From the IMG/VR virus record IMGVR_UViG_3300032296_000199, positions 1-53,902 of that record: a stretch of 53,902 nucleotides of DNA; one strand, given 5' to 3'. The notes under the pieces were generated by a model. The model searched no databases and was not told where the DNA came from. It saw only the letters and a list, made by a program, of their open reading frames with translations. The position numbers and the translations under genes were made by a program. Every line of letters begins with the position of its first letter. The stretch's first letter is position 1. This DNA is from a virus. Positions 17,246-25,557 of this stretch are shown here, piece by piece.

Positions 17246-20075
17246 CTTTGAATATCTGACTGATGTCCATTACAACTTTGTAGGCTTGCACGTTGGTAGA
17301 ACCAAATGCCGCTTTCCATCCTGCCGCCATCTGCTTGCGTGATTTCTCTTTCAAGATGCCTCTACGCTCAAGCTCACCTTCAAACCAAGTTGGGCTAAGT
17401 TTATTCTGACGTAGATATTCTTTGACTGCGCTGGTAGACAACCAAATCACACCCTCATCCACATCGGCAGTAATGCTCAGCGCATTGCGAGGCTCCATGA
17501 CATGCTTACCGTTACGGAATACCAATGCATTCTGAATGTTTTTGTTGATGAAGTCACCGAGTACGCTCTCTGCTTTGGACTCATCGTCCTCTGCCCTGCC
17601 ATCGATCAACCGGATGAAGCCTTCGCCTACAACTGTAAAGATGCGGTCAAGGTCAAACTCAGTCAGACCCATATTGTTGGTGATCTTCCCTGCAATGCGT
17701 GTTGTACTAATTAGATTAGATAGGAAACGATACTCTGCGTTCTTTGAATACTGCTCACCAACAGACAGGTATTCTGTCTTGAGGCGTTTACGCAGTTCAG
17801 GTACACCTATCTTAAACAACTCTGGTATGTACAGCGGCCCGGCGTGACCGTGATGGGTTTTTAATGATTCAAACATTAACAAGCCACGTTCATCCGTTAG
17901 CTCATACCCGGGAACCATAGGTTTGTGAATGGTTGGCTCAAGGATACGCATCTCTTCTGCATTCGTATCACCCTTGAATGTAGACATCAACTCACGAAGC
18001 TTTGTATTGGTTGTGATAATTGCAATCAGTTTGGTTACATAGGTTGCTTCGCGCTCTTGGTTGGCTGATGACATCATCCGCAGTTTGGGTTGTCCTGATG
18101 AAATGTTATAGGCAACATGAGATACCACTTTGCCATCTGTGTTTGACTGCTCATCTAGTCCATACAGAATGTTCTTGCAAGTCACCATACGATTGATCAA
18201 CGCATTCTGAGTAGCATCAAAGATTGACAGGTTTTCAGGGTGTCCCCAAATGCTCAGCGCACCGTATAGCGCACCTGTTTTACCGTAGCCTGATTTTCCA
18301 TACAGGGAAAATATTACGCCATTGATGTTGGTAAACTCAATCAGTGGACTAGCAAATCCACAGAGAACCGCGAACGCATGCCACTCATAGCCGGGATCAT
18401 TGAAGAGTTTCATAGAAGCTTTCCACCCCTCAAGCGTCCCACCTTCCTTGATATTGCGTACGACATTCTTTGAGATTGGCGACGGTGGGCAGTAACGAAT
18501 CTCTCCATCGTTCATGTACTCATTTGTGCCAAGCACAAACGATTCATGTGTCTCGGATGTCCACCCTTGTTGCACTCTCATTATGTCTGCCCTTTTTGTA
18601 TTAGTTAGAAACGTTGACCACTTCATCAAGTAGCTTGCAATGCGCGGTGCTTGCGCGGGTTCAAAAGTTACACTGTTGTTTGCTAATGCCTCTTTGAGTT
18701 TGTCAGTGGCAGCCACAGAGCGCAGTGGTAGTAGGAATTCGTTTGAGCCATCATGCGGTAGCTCAACTCGTATAAGCAAACATTCGCCATCATGGGGGCT
18801 CTTAAGGCGCTGGACTGGGTACATCGTGAAATGCAGTAGCAACTCATCAGGGTCTTGCACCATGCCTTTCTTAGTAGAACGTGGAGGAGGCGTGAAGTAC
18901 ACACCACCATTAGCTCCGCGAGAGTATGGGTACAGGAAGTCAGGGAACGCTACATATTTTTGGGTATTCGTTTCGAGCCGTATTGGTTGCGCTTCATCTT
19001 CGGCTTGTCCGGCAACTGCTGGTTCTTCAACAACGGCCTCAACGGATTTGAGGACTCGACCAAGCTCAATAGGCCCCCGCTTACCGAGGACTGATCTATG
19101 AGGACATCCATCACACCCCCCTCTGTTTTCTCTTTCAAAGGCATCGCAACTGTGCGCCCACTTTGCGCTTGAGATAGATTGGGCGCGTTTGTTCTCGACG
19201 TTCTGCCAGTCGTACCTGTCATCATGGTTGGACATGTCATGGATTGCTGAATCAGCATCTCTACACCGAGAGGCGACAGATATTCCAGCGTACCACAACG
19301 GCTCTGGACAACCATTCGTGGTGAGGATTTGTTTGAGTTGAGCACAGCCAGTCCCTTCTATTACGCTCTTGTACGCAATGATTCCAAAGTCATATTCAAA
19401 GTTGCCATTCAATTTGTCGTAGATTGCTTGGGTGTCTTCATCAAGTCCCTTGGCAACTTTTGATAGATCAAACTTCTCCTCAACTTCTCCAAGTAATTCA
19501 GTAAACAATTCAAATGGATTTGCATCTGCGTCTTGTATAACTTCACAAGGTAATGGTTCTCCTTTTAGATTCCTACTCCCAGGGGCCCGCAGTATGCGTG
19601 CGGCATCAGCTGTAACTGCCTCATCTATTGGAAAGCCACTATCTATACATAGTTGTTTGAATTTCTCCGCATAGGGCTTCCAAATATCCGTTGGTACTTC
19701 ATCAGTGAAAGGCCAGTAAGCGTGTACGCCACGTCCGGAATTTACAATTACAGGGGGTGGTAATCGCTTTTCTTCTACAAACTGATGCAGTCTGATCAGT
19801 GCGCCTTCCCACGTTGGGAATGGTTTGTTTTCACCACAGTCAAGGTCAACAAAGAATGCTCGCATGAAGATACATGCATTGGCCTTGCGTTGATACCCTT
19901 CAAATGTACCGACTCCAAAAAATGTATTGAAGTCATCGGCATCAAACTGTTGTATATATTCTAGGGCTTCATCTAGGTCTTCAGTAAACTTGGGACGGAC
20001 TACTCCGTCTTTCATTCCCACCACACAGATGTTGCCCTGCGTTGGCAATACTTTCTCGTAAAATTGTTTGTTCAT
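17208..20075 (-). CDS. Replicative primase-helicase (AEP/PrimPol-type primase plus DUF927-like ATPase)
   Basis: About 955 residues from the ATG at 20075. An in-frame TTG at 20120 would put an 8-bp terminator-like hairpin inside the coding region, so I prefer the ATG although neither start has a clear Shine-Dalgarno. The N-terminal part has FFVDLDCG near residue 77 (the DxD of archaeo-eukaryotic primases) followed by VNSGRGVHAYWPF. A linker region has GYSVASRC-type helices and a Cys cluster (CDGCPH). The C-terminal half has Walker A GKSGYGKTGAL near 592 and downstream GLDEQSN, as in DUF927-type helicases. It probably primes and unwinds DNA at the phage fork together with the polymerase and helicase in the same operon. 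Confidence 0.8.
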   Translation of the reverse strand: MNKQFYEKVLPTQGNICVVGMKDGVVRPKFTEDLDEALEYIQQFDADDFNTFFGVGTFEGYQRKANACIFMRAFFVDLDCGENKPFPTWEGALIRLHQFVEEKRLPPPVIVNSGRGVHAYWPFTDEVPTDIWKPYAEKFKQLCIDSGFPIDEAVTADAARILRAPGSRNLKGEPLPCEVIQDADANPFELFTELLGEVEEKFDLSKVAKGLDEDTQAIYDKLNGNFEYDFGIIAYKSVIEGTGCAQLKQILTTNGCPEPLWYAGISVASRCRDADSAIHDMSNHDDRYDWQNVENKRAQSISSAKWAHSCDAFERENRGGCDGCPHRSVLGKRGPIELGRVLKSVEAVVEEPAVAGQAEDEAQPIRLETNTQKYVAFPDFLYPYSRGANGGVYFTPPPRSTKKGMVQDPDELLLHFTMYPVQRLKSPHDGECLLIRVELPHDGSNEFLLPLRSVAATDKLKEALANNSVTFEPAQAPRIASYLMKWSTFLTNTKRADIMRVQQGWTSETHESFVLGTNEYMNDGEIRYCPPSPISKNVVRNIKEGGTLEGWKASMKLFNDPGYEWHAFAVLCGFASPLIEFTNINGVIFSLYGKSGYGKTGALYGALSIWGHPENLSIFDATQNALINRMVTCKNILYGLDEQSNTDGKVVSHVAYNISSGQPKLRMMSSANQEREATYVTKLIAIITTNTKLRELMSTFKGDTNAEEMRILEPTIHKPMVPGYELTDERGLLMFESLKTHHGHAGPLYIPELFKIGVPELRKRLKTEYLSVGEQYSKNAEYRFLSNLISTTRIAGKITNNMGLTEFDLDRIFTVVGEGFIRLIDGRAEDDESKAESVLGDFINKNIQNALVFRNGKHVMEPRNALSITADVDEGVIWLSTSAVKEYLRQNKLSPTWFEGELERRGILKEKSRKQMAAGWKAAFGSTNVQAYKVVMDISQIFKDDEDTTATTTTE

Positions 20076-20086
20076 GATCGCAGAGA

Positions 20087-20113
20087 CAAAAAGGGCGGAG
20101 TCCGGCTCCGCCC
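20087..20113 (-). terminator. Intrinsic terminator / attenuator between the HTH gene and the primase gene
   Basis: On the - strand an 8-bp perfect GC stem (GGGCGGAG / CTCCGCCC) with a 5-base loop is followed by TTTTTG. It lies 17 bases after the stop of the helix-turn-helix gene and 12 bases before the primase ATG. It could reduce read-through into the primase gene. Confidence 0.65.
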
Positions 20114-20129
20114 GTAACAATAAGGACAG

Positions 20130-20471
20130 TTAGTCCGACTCTTTAAGCGAACTGCTTTTCAAAGGACGACCTAGAATGTCCTCTGCATAAGCCTTCGCTT
20201 GCGCAAGACTGTTGACAGGCAACAATCCGCGTCTTGTATCCTCCTCTAAGATGTCAATAAAGACTTCAATTTTGGTACGAGTGTTAGGCCGTATAGCCCC
20301 GCCCCTGAACCACGCATGTACAGTCATGCGTGAAGTCTCAAGTACTTCTGCAACATAAGATGCATTCAACCCTGCCGCGATGCAATGCTTCGCCAAATCG
20401 ATGCCAAGGTTGTACTTGCCGTTGTCTTCGTTTACAAGATCAACAAGTTTGGGGCTATACGTTCTGACCAT
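20130..20471 (-). CDS. Helix-turn-helix DNA-binding protein
   Basis: 113 residues. The central segment YVAEVLETSRMTVHAWFRGG has the spacing of a Cro/CI-type or XRE helix-turn-helix, with VAEVLETS as first helix and MTVHAWFRG as recognition helix. A helical C-terminus (RTKIEVFIDILEED) could allow dimerisation. The gene lies between the candidate ssDNA-binding gene and the primase, so a role as replication-operon regulator is more likely than lysogeny control; no integrase is present. Its operator was not identified. Confidence 0.7.
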   Translation of the reverse strand: MVRTYSPKLVDLVNEDNGKYNLGIDLAKHCIAAGLNASYVAEVLETSRMTVHAWFRGGAIRPNTRTKIEVFIDILEEDTRRGLLPVNSLAQAKAYAEDILGRPLKSSSLKESD

Positions 20472-21317
20472 TTACTTCTTCGCCCACTTTTTAACAATGT
20501 CACTCACATCTTCGGCAGTCTCAGGAGATGCTTTGCGAGTTGTTTCGCGCTTGACTGGCTCTGCTATTTCAGCTTGGGCAGGTGCTTCAGCTTCACTACC
20601 ACCATCAGTCTTGTAGACTGTCAAGCGGATAGCGTTCTCTGCCGCAGGGGTCTTGCCTTGACGTGCAATCACATCACGTACGTCTTCCGGTACGGCACTC
20701 ACTGGAGCAAACAACAGACGAGGCACAGGTGAGTTGATGTCAAACTGCATTTTGGTCACGATGCGACCTGCCGATACATTGTTGTTAGCCAACATTTGAA
20801 TGTATGGTCTGAAAGGCCATTTACCGCCTTCTTCTTTACCAAATGCGCTAGTTGCCGGTAGCACCAACTGATACACATCGCCTGATGGATCATTAGGCAA
20901 TACCACAGCAATGCGCCATGACAAACGGCAAGCGGAACCTGTACCGCCTTGACCTGAACCCTTGACTGACTGAGGACACTCAGCGCAAGTTGCCGCGCAT
21001 GGAGATGTAACCTCTGCGTCAGGAACTTTGGAGTCGTTAGACCAGCAAGCAGGGGACAACTTAACGCCCTTCTTGTAGGATTGGTTGTAGTATGTGCGCG
21101 ATGCCTCATGCGCCATCTTTACGATCACTACATTCATAGAGTTGTCTGTATTGACACTCTGCTCTTTACCGCCAACGATCTTGCGGAATACACGTCCCTC
21201 AATAGAGATACGCTTATTGCCTTTGGTTGCACCACCTGCTACTGCAAGTGTGTCTTCGTCAAGGCCGAGGCCAACTAAATCAGATGTGCCGAGAATGGTT
21301 GCGAGTTCGTTACTCAT
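20472..21317 (-). CDS. Candidate ssDNA-binding protein with Cys cluster
   Basis: 281 residues, starting at an ATG with AAGGAAA upstream. The middle contains five closely spaced cysteines (SPACW, SPCAATCAECP, SACRLSW) that could bind zinc, embedded in beta-rich sequence (RIAVVLPN, VYQLVLPATS). The C-terminus is Ala/Glu/Lys-rich and probably disordered, ending VKKWAKK. A Zn-containing beta fold plus a charged tail beside helicase and primase genes fits a phage single-strand binding protein. I do not recognise a named family with certainty. Confidence 0.45.
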   Translation of the reverse strand: MSNELATILGTSDLVGLGLDEDTLAVAGGATKGNKRISIEGRVFRKIVGGKEQSVNTDNSMNVVIVKMAHEASRTYYNQSYKKGVKLSPACWSNDSKVPDAEVTSPCAATCAECPQSVKGSGQGGTGSACRLSWRIAVVLPNDPSGDVYQLVLPATSAFGKEEGGKWPFRPYIQMLANNNVSAGRIVTKMQFDINSPVPRLLFAPVSAVPEDVRDVIARQGKTPAAENAIRLTVYKTDGGSEAEAPAQAEIAEPVKRETTRKASPETAEDVSDIVKKWAKK

Positions 21318-21328
21318 TTTGAATTTCC

Positions 21329-21742
21329 TTAAACTAATGTTTCACTGGTTGATGAAGCTTTGCGTACAACAATATCGTATTCACGCAATGCATTTACTCC
21401 GGGGGGTAGGCCATCGCCCACTCTCTCAGACATAAATTCTTTGAAGTTGCGCTGATGGATGCGACGTTCAAGCAGATCAATCGAGCCTTCCAACTCAATG
21501 AACTTTTTAAAGTTGTCCCAATCAGTGCAAAAGAAACGGTCTTTGACTTGGCGTGTAACTGTGCCACTGTGTGTCTTGAATCCGTTTTGGTTGTTCTCAT
21601 TGCAAATTGCCAAAAGTGCTTCTTTAATTGATTCCATAGCATCTTTCAGTTCTTCATCTTGAGACTCGTAGGTCGCCTTTAATGACTCGCGTAGTCTGCG
21701 AATCTCAAGGTAATCTGATACTAGCTCTTCGGTGTCATTCAC
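21329..21742 (-). CDS. Small coiled-coil protein of the replication operon
   Basis: About 137 residues from the GTG at 21742, chosen because GGAG lies six bases upstream and the GTGA overlaps the helicase stop; another in-frame GTG at 21766 lacks this signal. The N-terminal ~65 residues are a charged helix (YLEIRRLRESLKATYESQDEELK). The C-terminal part ends LPPGVNALREYDIVVRK, a pattern shared with phage proteins of unknown function often found near recombination and ssDNA-binding genes (Gp157-like ending). No catalytic motif seen. Confidence 0.55.
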   Translation of the reverse strand: MNDTEELVSDYLEIRRLRESLKATYESQDEELKDAMESIKEALLAICNENNQNGFKTHSGTVTRQVKDRFFCTDWDNFKKFIELEGSIDLLERRIHQRNFKEFMSERVGDGLPPGVNALREYDIVVRKASSTSETLV

Positions 21743-23306
21743 TTTTCTCTCCTTTGATTTCTTCACGATACAGGTCTACCAATTTTTCGTGCATGTCCAC
21801 TTTGCCCTGAAGCATCTTGTACATACGCCTTTCCACCTCAGACCCTTGGAGGTGTATTACTGTCATCTTGTTCTTTTGACCCACGCGATCAATCCGCGCA
21901 ATGCACTGTAGGTAAGTCTCAACGGACATTACAGGCGACCAAAAAACTACGATACTCGCGGCAGTGAGTGTGACACCGTGAGATGCAGATTGTGGCTGAA
22001 TTAACAGCACTTGTGGATCATTTGTTGTTTGGAAACGATTAAATATTGCCGACCGTTCGTTGGCTGAGACATCGCCTGAAATAATCTCTGTGGACACACC
22101 TTCCTTGGTCAGTGAGTCTTGCACTAACTTGATGGTGTGCTTGTAAGGAATGAATACGATGACCTTGTGCAGGGCTTCATCCATCACCTCTTTGAGAACC
22201 TGCAATCGCGGAGATACATCGAACTCGATAATGTTGTGGTCGTCTGTATATACTGCGCCACCTGATAACTGAAGCAGTTTGGTCAATGATGCCGCAGCAT
22301 TTACTGTGCTGATTGTCTCGCCAGCCGCCTGAATCTGCATCTCTTTAACGAGTTCCTTATAGTATGCTGACGCTTGTCCCGTCAAAGGTACTTCGCGTGT
22401 CTGATACATCACATCAGGCAAGTCTAGGCATTGGTCTTTCTCATAGCGGATTGCGGGTTGCAACGCCTTGAATACTGTATCGCGAGCAGTTGGCTTGGGA
22501 TGCCACTTAAACCTAGATGCCTGAACCATCACCATGTCTTTCCAAGCAGTCTTGTACTTGGGAACATTGGATGGGTTGACTAACTTGGCTAAGCCAAATG
22601 CGTCCTCGGGAGATTGAGATGCGGGTGTGCCTGTCATCATCCACAGATAGGTAGAGGGCTTGATGATCTTGGCAAGAGTTTTCCAACGCACAGTGCTTGG
22701 GTTCTTGTAAGCATTCGCCTCGTCAATGATGATCAGGTCAAAGTCCTCGTTCTCGATTGCTTCGCGCTCAGCATTGACACCATCGTAGTTGATGATTACA
22801 AAGTCGTAATCTGCTTGAATGACTCTCCTACGCTTTGAGCCGTGGGCTATCGCGCATGTGCGGTGCATTGCTGTCTTAAAGAGATCGGCTTGCCATGCGC
22901 TTTGCATAATAGAAAGCGGGCAGACGACCAAGACTCTCTTAATTAAACCTTGGTTCATGAGATAGTCAGCCGCCCAGATTGCCGCAGAAGTTTTGCCTGT
23001 ACCTGCCTCGTTGAAGCAGAACGCCCGTCTATGAAGTGTGAGAAACCTAGAAGTATCTCTTTGGTGGTCAAACGGTTGGAACATCCCGGGCCAACCGTAG
23101 TGTTTCTCGATGGGGGATGGAATCTTATGGGATACATCTAGCAAGCGTGTGAGTGTTTGAACCTCTTGGATTCCCCAATAAACAAGCACCTGTACATGGT
23201 TGCCTGTCGTACTTACTATCTCGCTCTTGTCAATGTACTTGGTGATCTGATCAGCCATGTCATGTGAGCAATACAAACGCAATGCAATGTCGTCAACTAT
23301 ATCCAT
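21735..23306 (-). CDS. SNF2/DEAD-type superfamily 2 helicase
   Basis: About 523 residues from the ATG at 23306; a TTG four codons upstream is the alternative. Motif I is NEAGTGKTSA near residue 98, motif II IIDEANAYKN near 195, motif III MTGTPASQSP, and motif VI CIARIDRVGQKN near 473. RVGQK and the overall order are typical of SNF2-like ATPases such as those in many phage replication operons. It probably translocates on DNA during replication, recombination or host takeover. The gene is preceded by a long structured leader and a sigma70-like promoter. Confidence 0.85.
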   Translation of the reverse strand: MDIVDDIALRLYCSHDMADQITKYIDKSEIVSTTGNHVQVLVYWGIQEVQTLTRLLDVSHKIPSPIEKHYGWPGMFQPFDHQRDTSRFLTLHRRAFCFNEAGTGKTSAAIWAADYLMNQGLIKRVLVVCPLSIMQSAWQADLFKTAMHRTCAIAHGSKRRRVIQADYDFVIINYDGVNAEREAIENEDFDLIIIDEANAYKNPSTVRWKTLAKIIKPSTYLWMMTGTPASQSPEDAFGLAKLVNPSNVPKYKTAWKDMVMVQASRFKWHPKPTARDTVFKALQPAIRYEKDQCLDLPDVMYQTREVPLTGQASAYYKELVKEMQIQAAGETISTVNAAASLTKLLQLSGGAVYTDDHNIIEFDVSPRLQVLKEVMDEALHKVIVFIPYKHTIKLVQDSLTKEGVSTEIISGDVSANERSAIFNRFQTTNDPQVLLIQPQSASHGVTLTAASIVVFWSPVMSVETYLQCIARIDRVGQKNKMTVIHLQGSEVERRMYKMLQGKVDMHEKLVDLYREEIKGEKSE

Positions 23307-23502
23307 ACTATCTTTCAACTTGTTAGGTGCAGGGATTCCACCTGCCCCACCTCTCTTTAACGTCTGCGTGTCCTAGACGATTAGTCCTGTCGTGGGTGAA
23401 AGTGTTAACTCTAGGAGAGAAAGCCCCACCGACTAATTGACGCGGTTACGAGGCCAGCAATCTGCAAAGCACGCCTCTGTGTCCACTCACGCCTTACGAC
23501 AC
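23307..23502 (-). ncRNA. Structured 5' leader with a possible pseudoknot upstream of the helicase gene
   Basis: This ~195-base stretch lacks a convincing ORF. Two nested helices can form (23380-23386 with 23431-23437, ATTAGTC/GACTAAT; 23392-23396 with 23425-23429, GTGGG/CCCAC). A third 7-bp helix (23371-23377 with 23410-23416, TCCTAGA/TCTAGGA) crosses them. A separate hairpin near 23330-23352 has a GCAGG/CCTGC stem extended by AGGT/ACCT around a three-base bulge. It could be a cis-regulatory RNA or merely a long leader. No known riboswitch class was recognised. Confidence 0.4.
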
Positions 23503-23508
23503 ATCTCT

Positions 23509-23536
23509 ATTATGGAGTCTTAATCTTAATTGTCAA
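23509..23536 (-). promoter_or_regulatory. Sigma70-like promoter for the helicase-primase operon
   Basis: On the - strand TTGACA (consensus -35) is followed after 16 bases by CATAAT (one mismatch to TATAAT). It lies in the AT-rich gap before the helicase gene, about 200 bases from its start. It suggests early expression by host RNA polymerase. Confidence 0.65.
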
Positions 23537-23566
23537 GTTACTTTTTAAAAAATATCGTAGGTGTTT

Positions 23567-23878
23567 TCACTTACGCTTCTCACGTTTACTAACTTCGGAG
23601 ACTAAGTTTCCTTGAGAGTCACGCTTGAATGAACGATTCTTTGCCGCGCTTTGGATGCGCAAACCATTCTTGTTTGAGCCGCCCTTGTCTAAGGCGCGAA
23701 CGTGGGCTACATCCTTGCCTTCTCTGCGATCTGCCTTACCGTTTCCATTAGTATCTTCGCCTGTCTTGTCGATTGAACGACGACCGCGCTGACGCTCCAT
23801 CCTACGCTCATGTTCACCTCTAGCTTTCTGCTGTTGGTATTCTTTGGCATAGGGTCTAGGTTTATTAACGTAGGGCAT
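23567..23878 (-). CDS. HNH-like small nuclease or DNA-binding protein
   Basis: 103 residues starting at the ATG at 23878, which has AAGGAAGG upstream; the longer frame to 23986 has no such signal and overlaps the nuclease gene. The N-terminus is highly basic (Arg/Lys/Gln). The C-terminal half has DVAHVRALDKGGSNKNG and then AAKNRSF, the layout of the HNH beta-beta-alpha fold (D-x-x-H, GG, N, N-R-S). Only one His is clearly in catalytic position, so it may be degenerate. It sits between the promoter and the RecB-like nuclease. Confidence 0.6.
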   Translation of the reverse strand: MPYVNKPRPYAKEYQQQKARGEHERRMERQRGRRSIDKTGEDTNGNGKADRREGKDVAHVRALDKGGSNKNGLRIQSAAKNRSFKRDSQGNLVSEVSKREKRK

Positions 23879-23879
23879 G

Positions 23880-24545
23880 TTACCTTCCTTTGTGGTACTC
23901 GCATGTATTAACTGGACACCATCCACACAGGGGTGTGGGGTTGGCTTGCCATGTATCTGTCTCAAACGAATTATGCAACCGTTCAAGATTCCAAGTAAAG
24001 TCTTCCCAATAACTATCTATCTTAGGGCGCTCATAGTCGGAGGTCACAAAGTGTTCGTGGGCTACAAACAATAGACCTGCCTTAATATGCTCCAACTGAG
24101 GGAAATGGGCAAACGCCATGAGTGCCATCAACTGTAACTGTTTTGGGTCAGGGTACTTGTTGCTTCCGGTCTTGTAGTCCACGATGAAACCTTGATCATC
24201 ATTGACAACTAGCAAGTCAGCGATACCACGAACCCAATAATCCTTTGCGCCAAATGTGCAAGGTACTTTGTCATAAGTAAGCGCCATGCGATGCTCGGGG
24301 TACTTGTCCCCTTCCATATCACGCAATGGGTCTAACTGTTTACTAAAGTGCGCGTAATTCTTGACAAGCGGAGTACCATCCTTAACATAGTCTTCCAGTG
24401 CAGAGTGAACCTCTGTACCGTACCGCATCTCTTTGGTAGGAAACTTTGTAAACCTTTTTAGTACTTTAACTTCTTGGTACTGTTTGGGGCAATTCGCGTA
24501 ATCCTTGAGACCGGAGTACGACCATTTAATTTCAGATGGGTGCAT
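23880..24545 (-). CDS. PD-(D/E)XK exonuclease with a probable Fe-S cluster (Cas4/RecB/AddB-like)
   Basis: 221 residues. GIADLLVV near 108 and VDYKTGS near 123 give the core D and DxK of the PD-(D/E)XK fold, followed by a Gln motif (PKQLQLMALM). C19 (DYANCPKQY) together with C207, C210 and C215 near the C-terminus matches the one-plus-three cysteine layout of iron-sulphur nucleases such as Cas4 and AddB. No CRISPR array or other cas gene is present, so a phage recombination or DNA-processing exonuclease is likelier than adaptation. Its start overlaps the preceding gene. Confidence 0.8.
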   Translation of the reverse strand: MHPSEIKWSYSGLKDYANCPKQYQEVKVLKRFTKFPTKEMRYGTEVHSALEDYVKDGTPLVKNYAHFSKQLDPLRDMEGDKYPEHRMALTYDKVPCTFGAKDYWVRGIADLLVVNDDQGFIVDYKTGSNKYPDPKQLQLMALMAFAHFPQLEHIKAGLLFVAHEHFVTSDYERPKIDSYWEDFTWNLERLHNSFETDTWQANPTPLCGWCPVNTCEYHKGR

Positions 24546-25557
24546 GATACTGACTTTGACTAGGAGTTTTTGAAGCCCTCATCGTACCATTTCTTTTATC
24601 TTCGTCATAGTGTCCGATAACGTAGTCTTTGACGATCTTGCCATTCTTCTCGTCGCCAACAAGCATGGGCTCGACCCATGAACGTATTCCAGATTTATAT
24701 GTTCTCCAGTGACCTCTTCTCCAGTGCTGCCGTGGAGAGGCGTGTGTCCCTTGAGGTATGCTTGGTAGATCTCTTTTCTGTGCGGTGACTGAGATCAAGC
24801 GGAATTCAATTAAGGGTTTCTTGCCCTTGCGCATCTTCTTTTCGTTGACTTCTATATCTCTTGGGGTAGGTATAGACATATAGACTTCGCCTGTGTGGTA
24901 AGTCATCATATAGATAGCTCTTAGCACGTTGTATATTATGCTTCCAAGTTTTGGAATCCACTTTGTTTGAGTGATATGGGTTTGACTTGCTACTGAAAGT
25001 ACTTGTGTCTCTCCATCTAAATAAATTTCCACGCCAGTCGTGGCTATATGCAGGGGCTTATCAATAGCTTCAGCTAAAAGTGTATGTACTGTTATTGCGT
25101 TTTCTTGTTGCGTAACAACGAAAAAAGCAAGTCTATTTATGATGCTACCGTATTCATCCATGTACGAATAAACACGCTCTTCGGTTTCGTACTGCCCTGT
25201 AATAACAACAATCTTGGGAAACGGTAATTTGATCTTGCCTTCTTCAATAAATACATTTTCAAAATCAGGTGGGGTTTCATAGTCTCGTTCAATTGCTATC
25301 TTGGGATACTTAAGAATAGCATTGACCACTTCTTCTCCCGCGCCTTCCAAACCAACCCACTCCTTTTCCTTCACAAAATCGCATACTTCACCCATTATGA
25401 GTCTGAGGCCCTCTTTTATTCTTGGGTCTTCTAAACCTTTTCTCAGGGATTCGTACTTTGTATTAGCCGCAATACGCCCAAACGAAATAATTTTTAAATT
25501 TTCAGGGTTCTGTGTACTTTTAGTTTTAGTCACAGCAAGTTTATCGAATTTAGTCAT
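24532..25557 (-). CDS. Unknown protein with C-terminal HWRRGHWR motif
   Basis: 341 residues; the ATG at 25557 overlaps the polymerase stop (TGATG), so translation is coupled. The body is mixed alpha/beta with hydrophobic strands (KIVVITGQYE, RLAFFVVTQQ) and a helix (LGSIIYNVLRAIYMMTYH). The C-terminal ~70 residues have SPRQHWRRGHWRTYKSG, then WVEPMLVGD, a His/Arg-rich motif I have seen in other phage and bacterial proteins of unknown function. Its place between polymerase and exonuclease suggests a replication or host-takeover role. The function is not recognised. Confidence 0.6.
   Translation of the reverse strand: MTKFDKLAVTKTKSTQNPENLKIISFGRIAANTKYESLRKGLEDPRIKEGLRLIMGEVCDFVKEKEWVGLEGAGEEVVNAILKYPKIAIERDYETPPDFENVFIEEGKIKLPFPKIVVITGQYETEERVYSYMDEYGSIINRLAFFVVTQQENAITVHTLLAEAIDKPLHIATTGVEIYLDGETQVLSVASQTHITQTKWIPKLGSIIYNVLRAIYMMTYHTGEVYMSIPTPRDIEVNEKKMRKGKKPLIEFRLISVTAQKRDLPSIPQGTHASPRQHWRRGHWRTYKSGIRSWVEPMLVGDEKNGKIVKDYVIGHYDEDKRNGTMRASKTPSQSQYHAPI

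Noticed and set aside
20130-20471. Lysogeny repressor
   Set aside because: The helix-turn-helix protein is inside the replication operon and no integrase, attachment site or divergent cro-like gene accompanies it.
23328-23352. tRNA-like hairpin (GCAGG stem with 7-base loop) upstream of the helicase
   Set aside because: The loop does not fit the T-loop consensus (TTCRANY) and no cloverleaf with an anticodon arm can be built around it.
23880-24545. CRISPR-related cas4 gene
   Set aside because: No repeat-spacer array or cas1/cas2 in the window; better explained as a phage RecB-like exonuclease.
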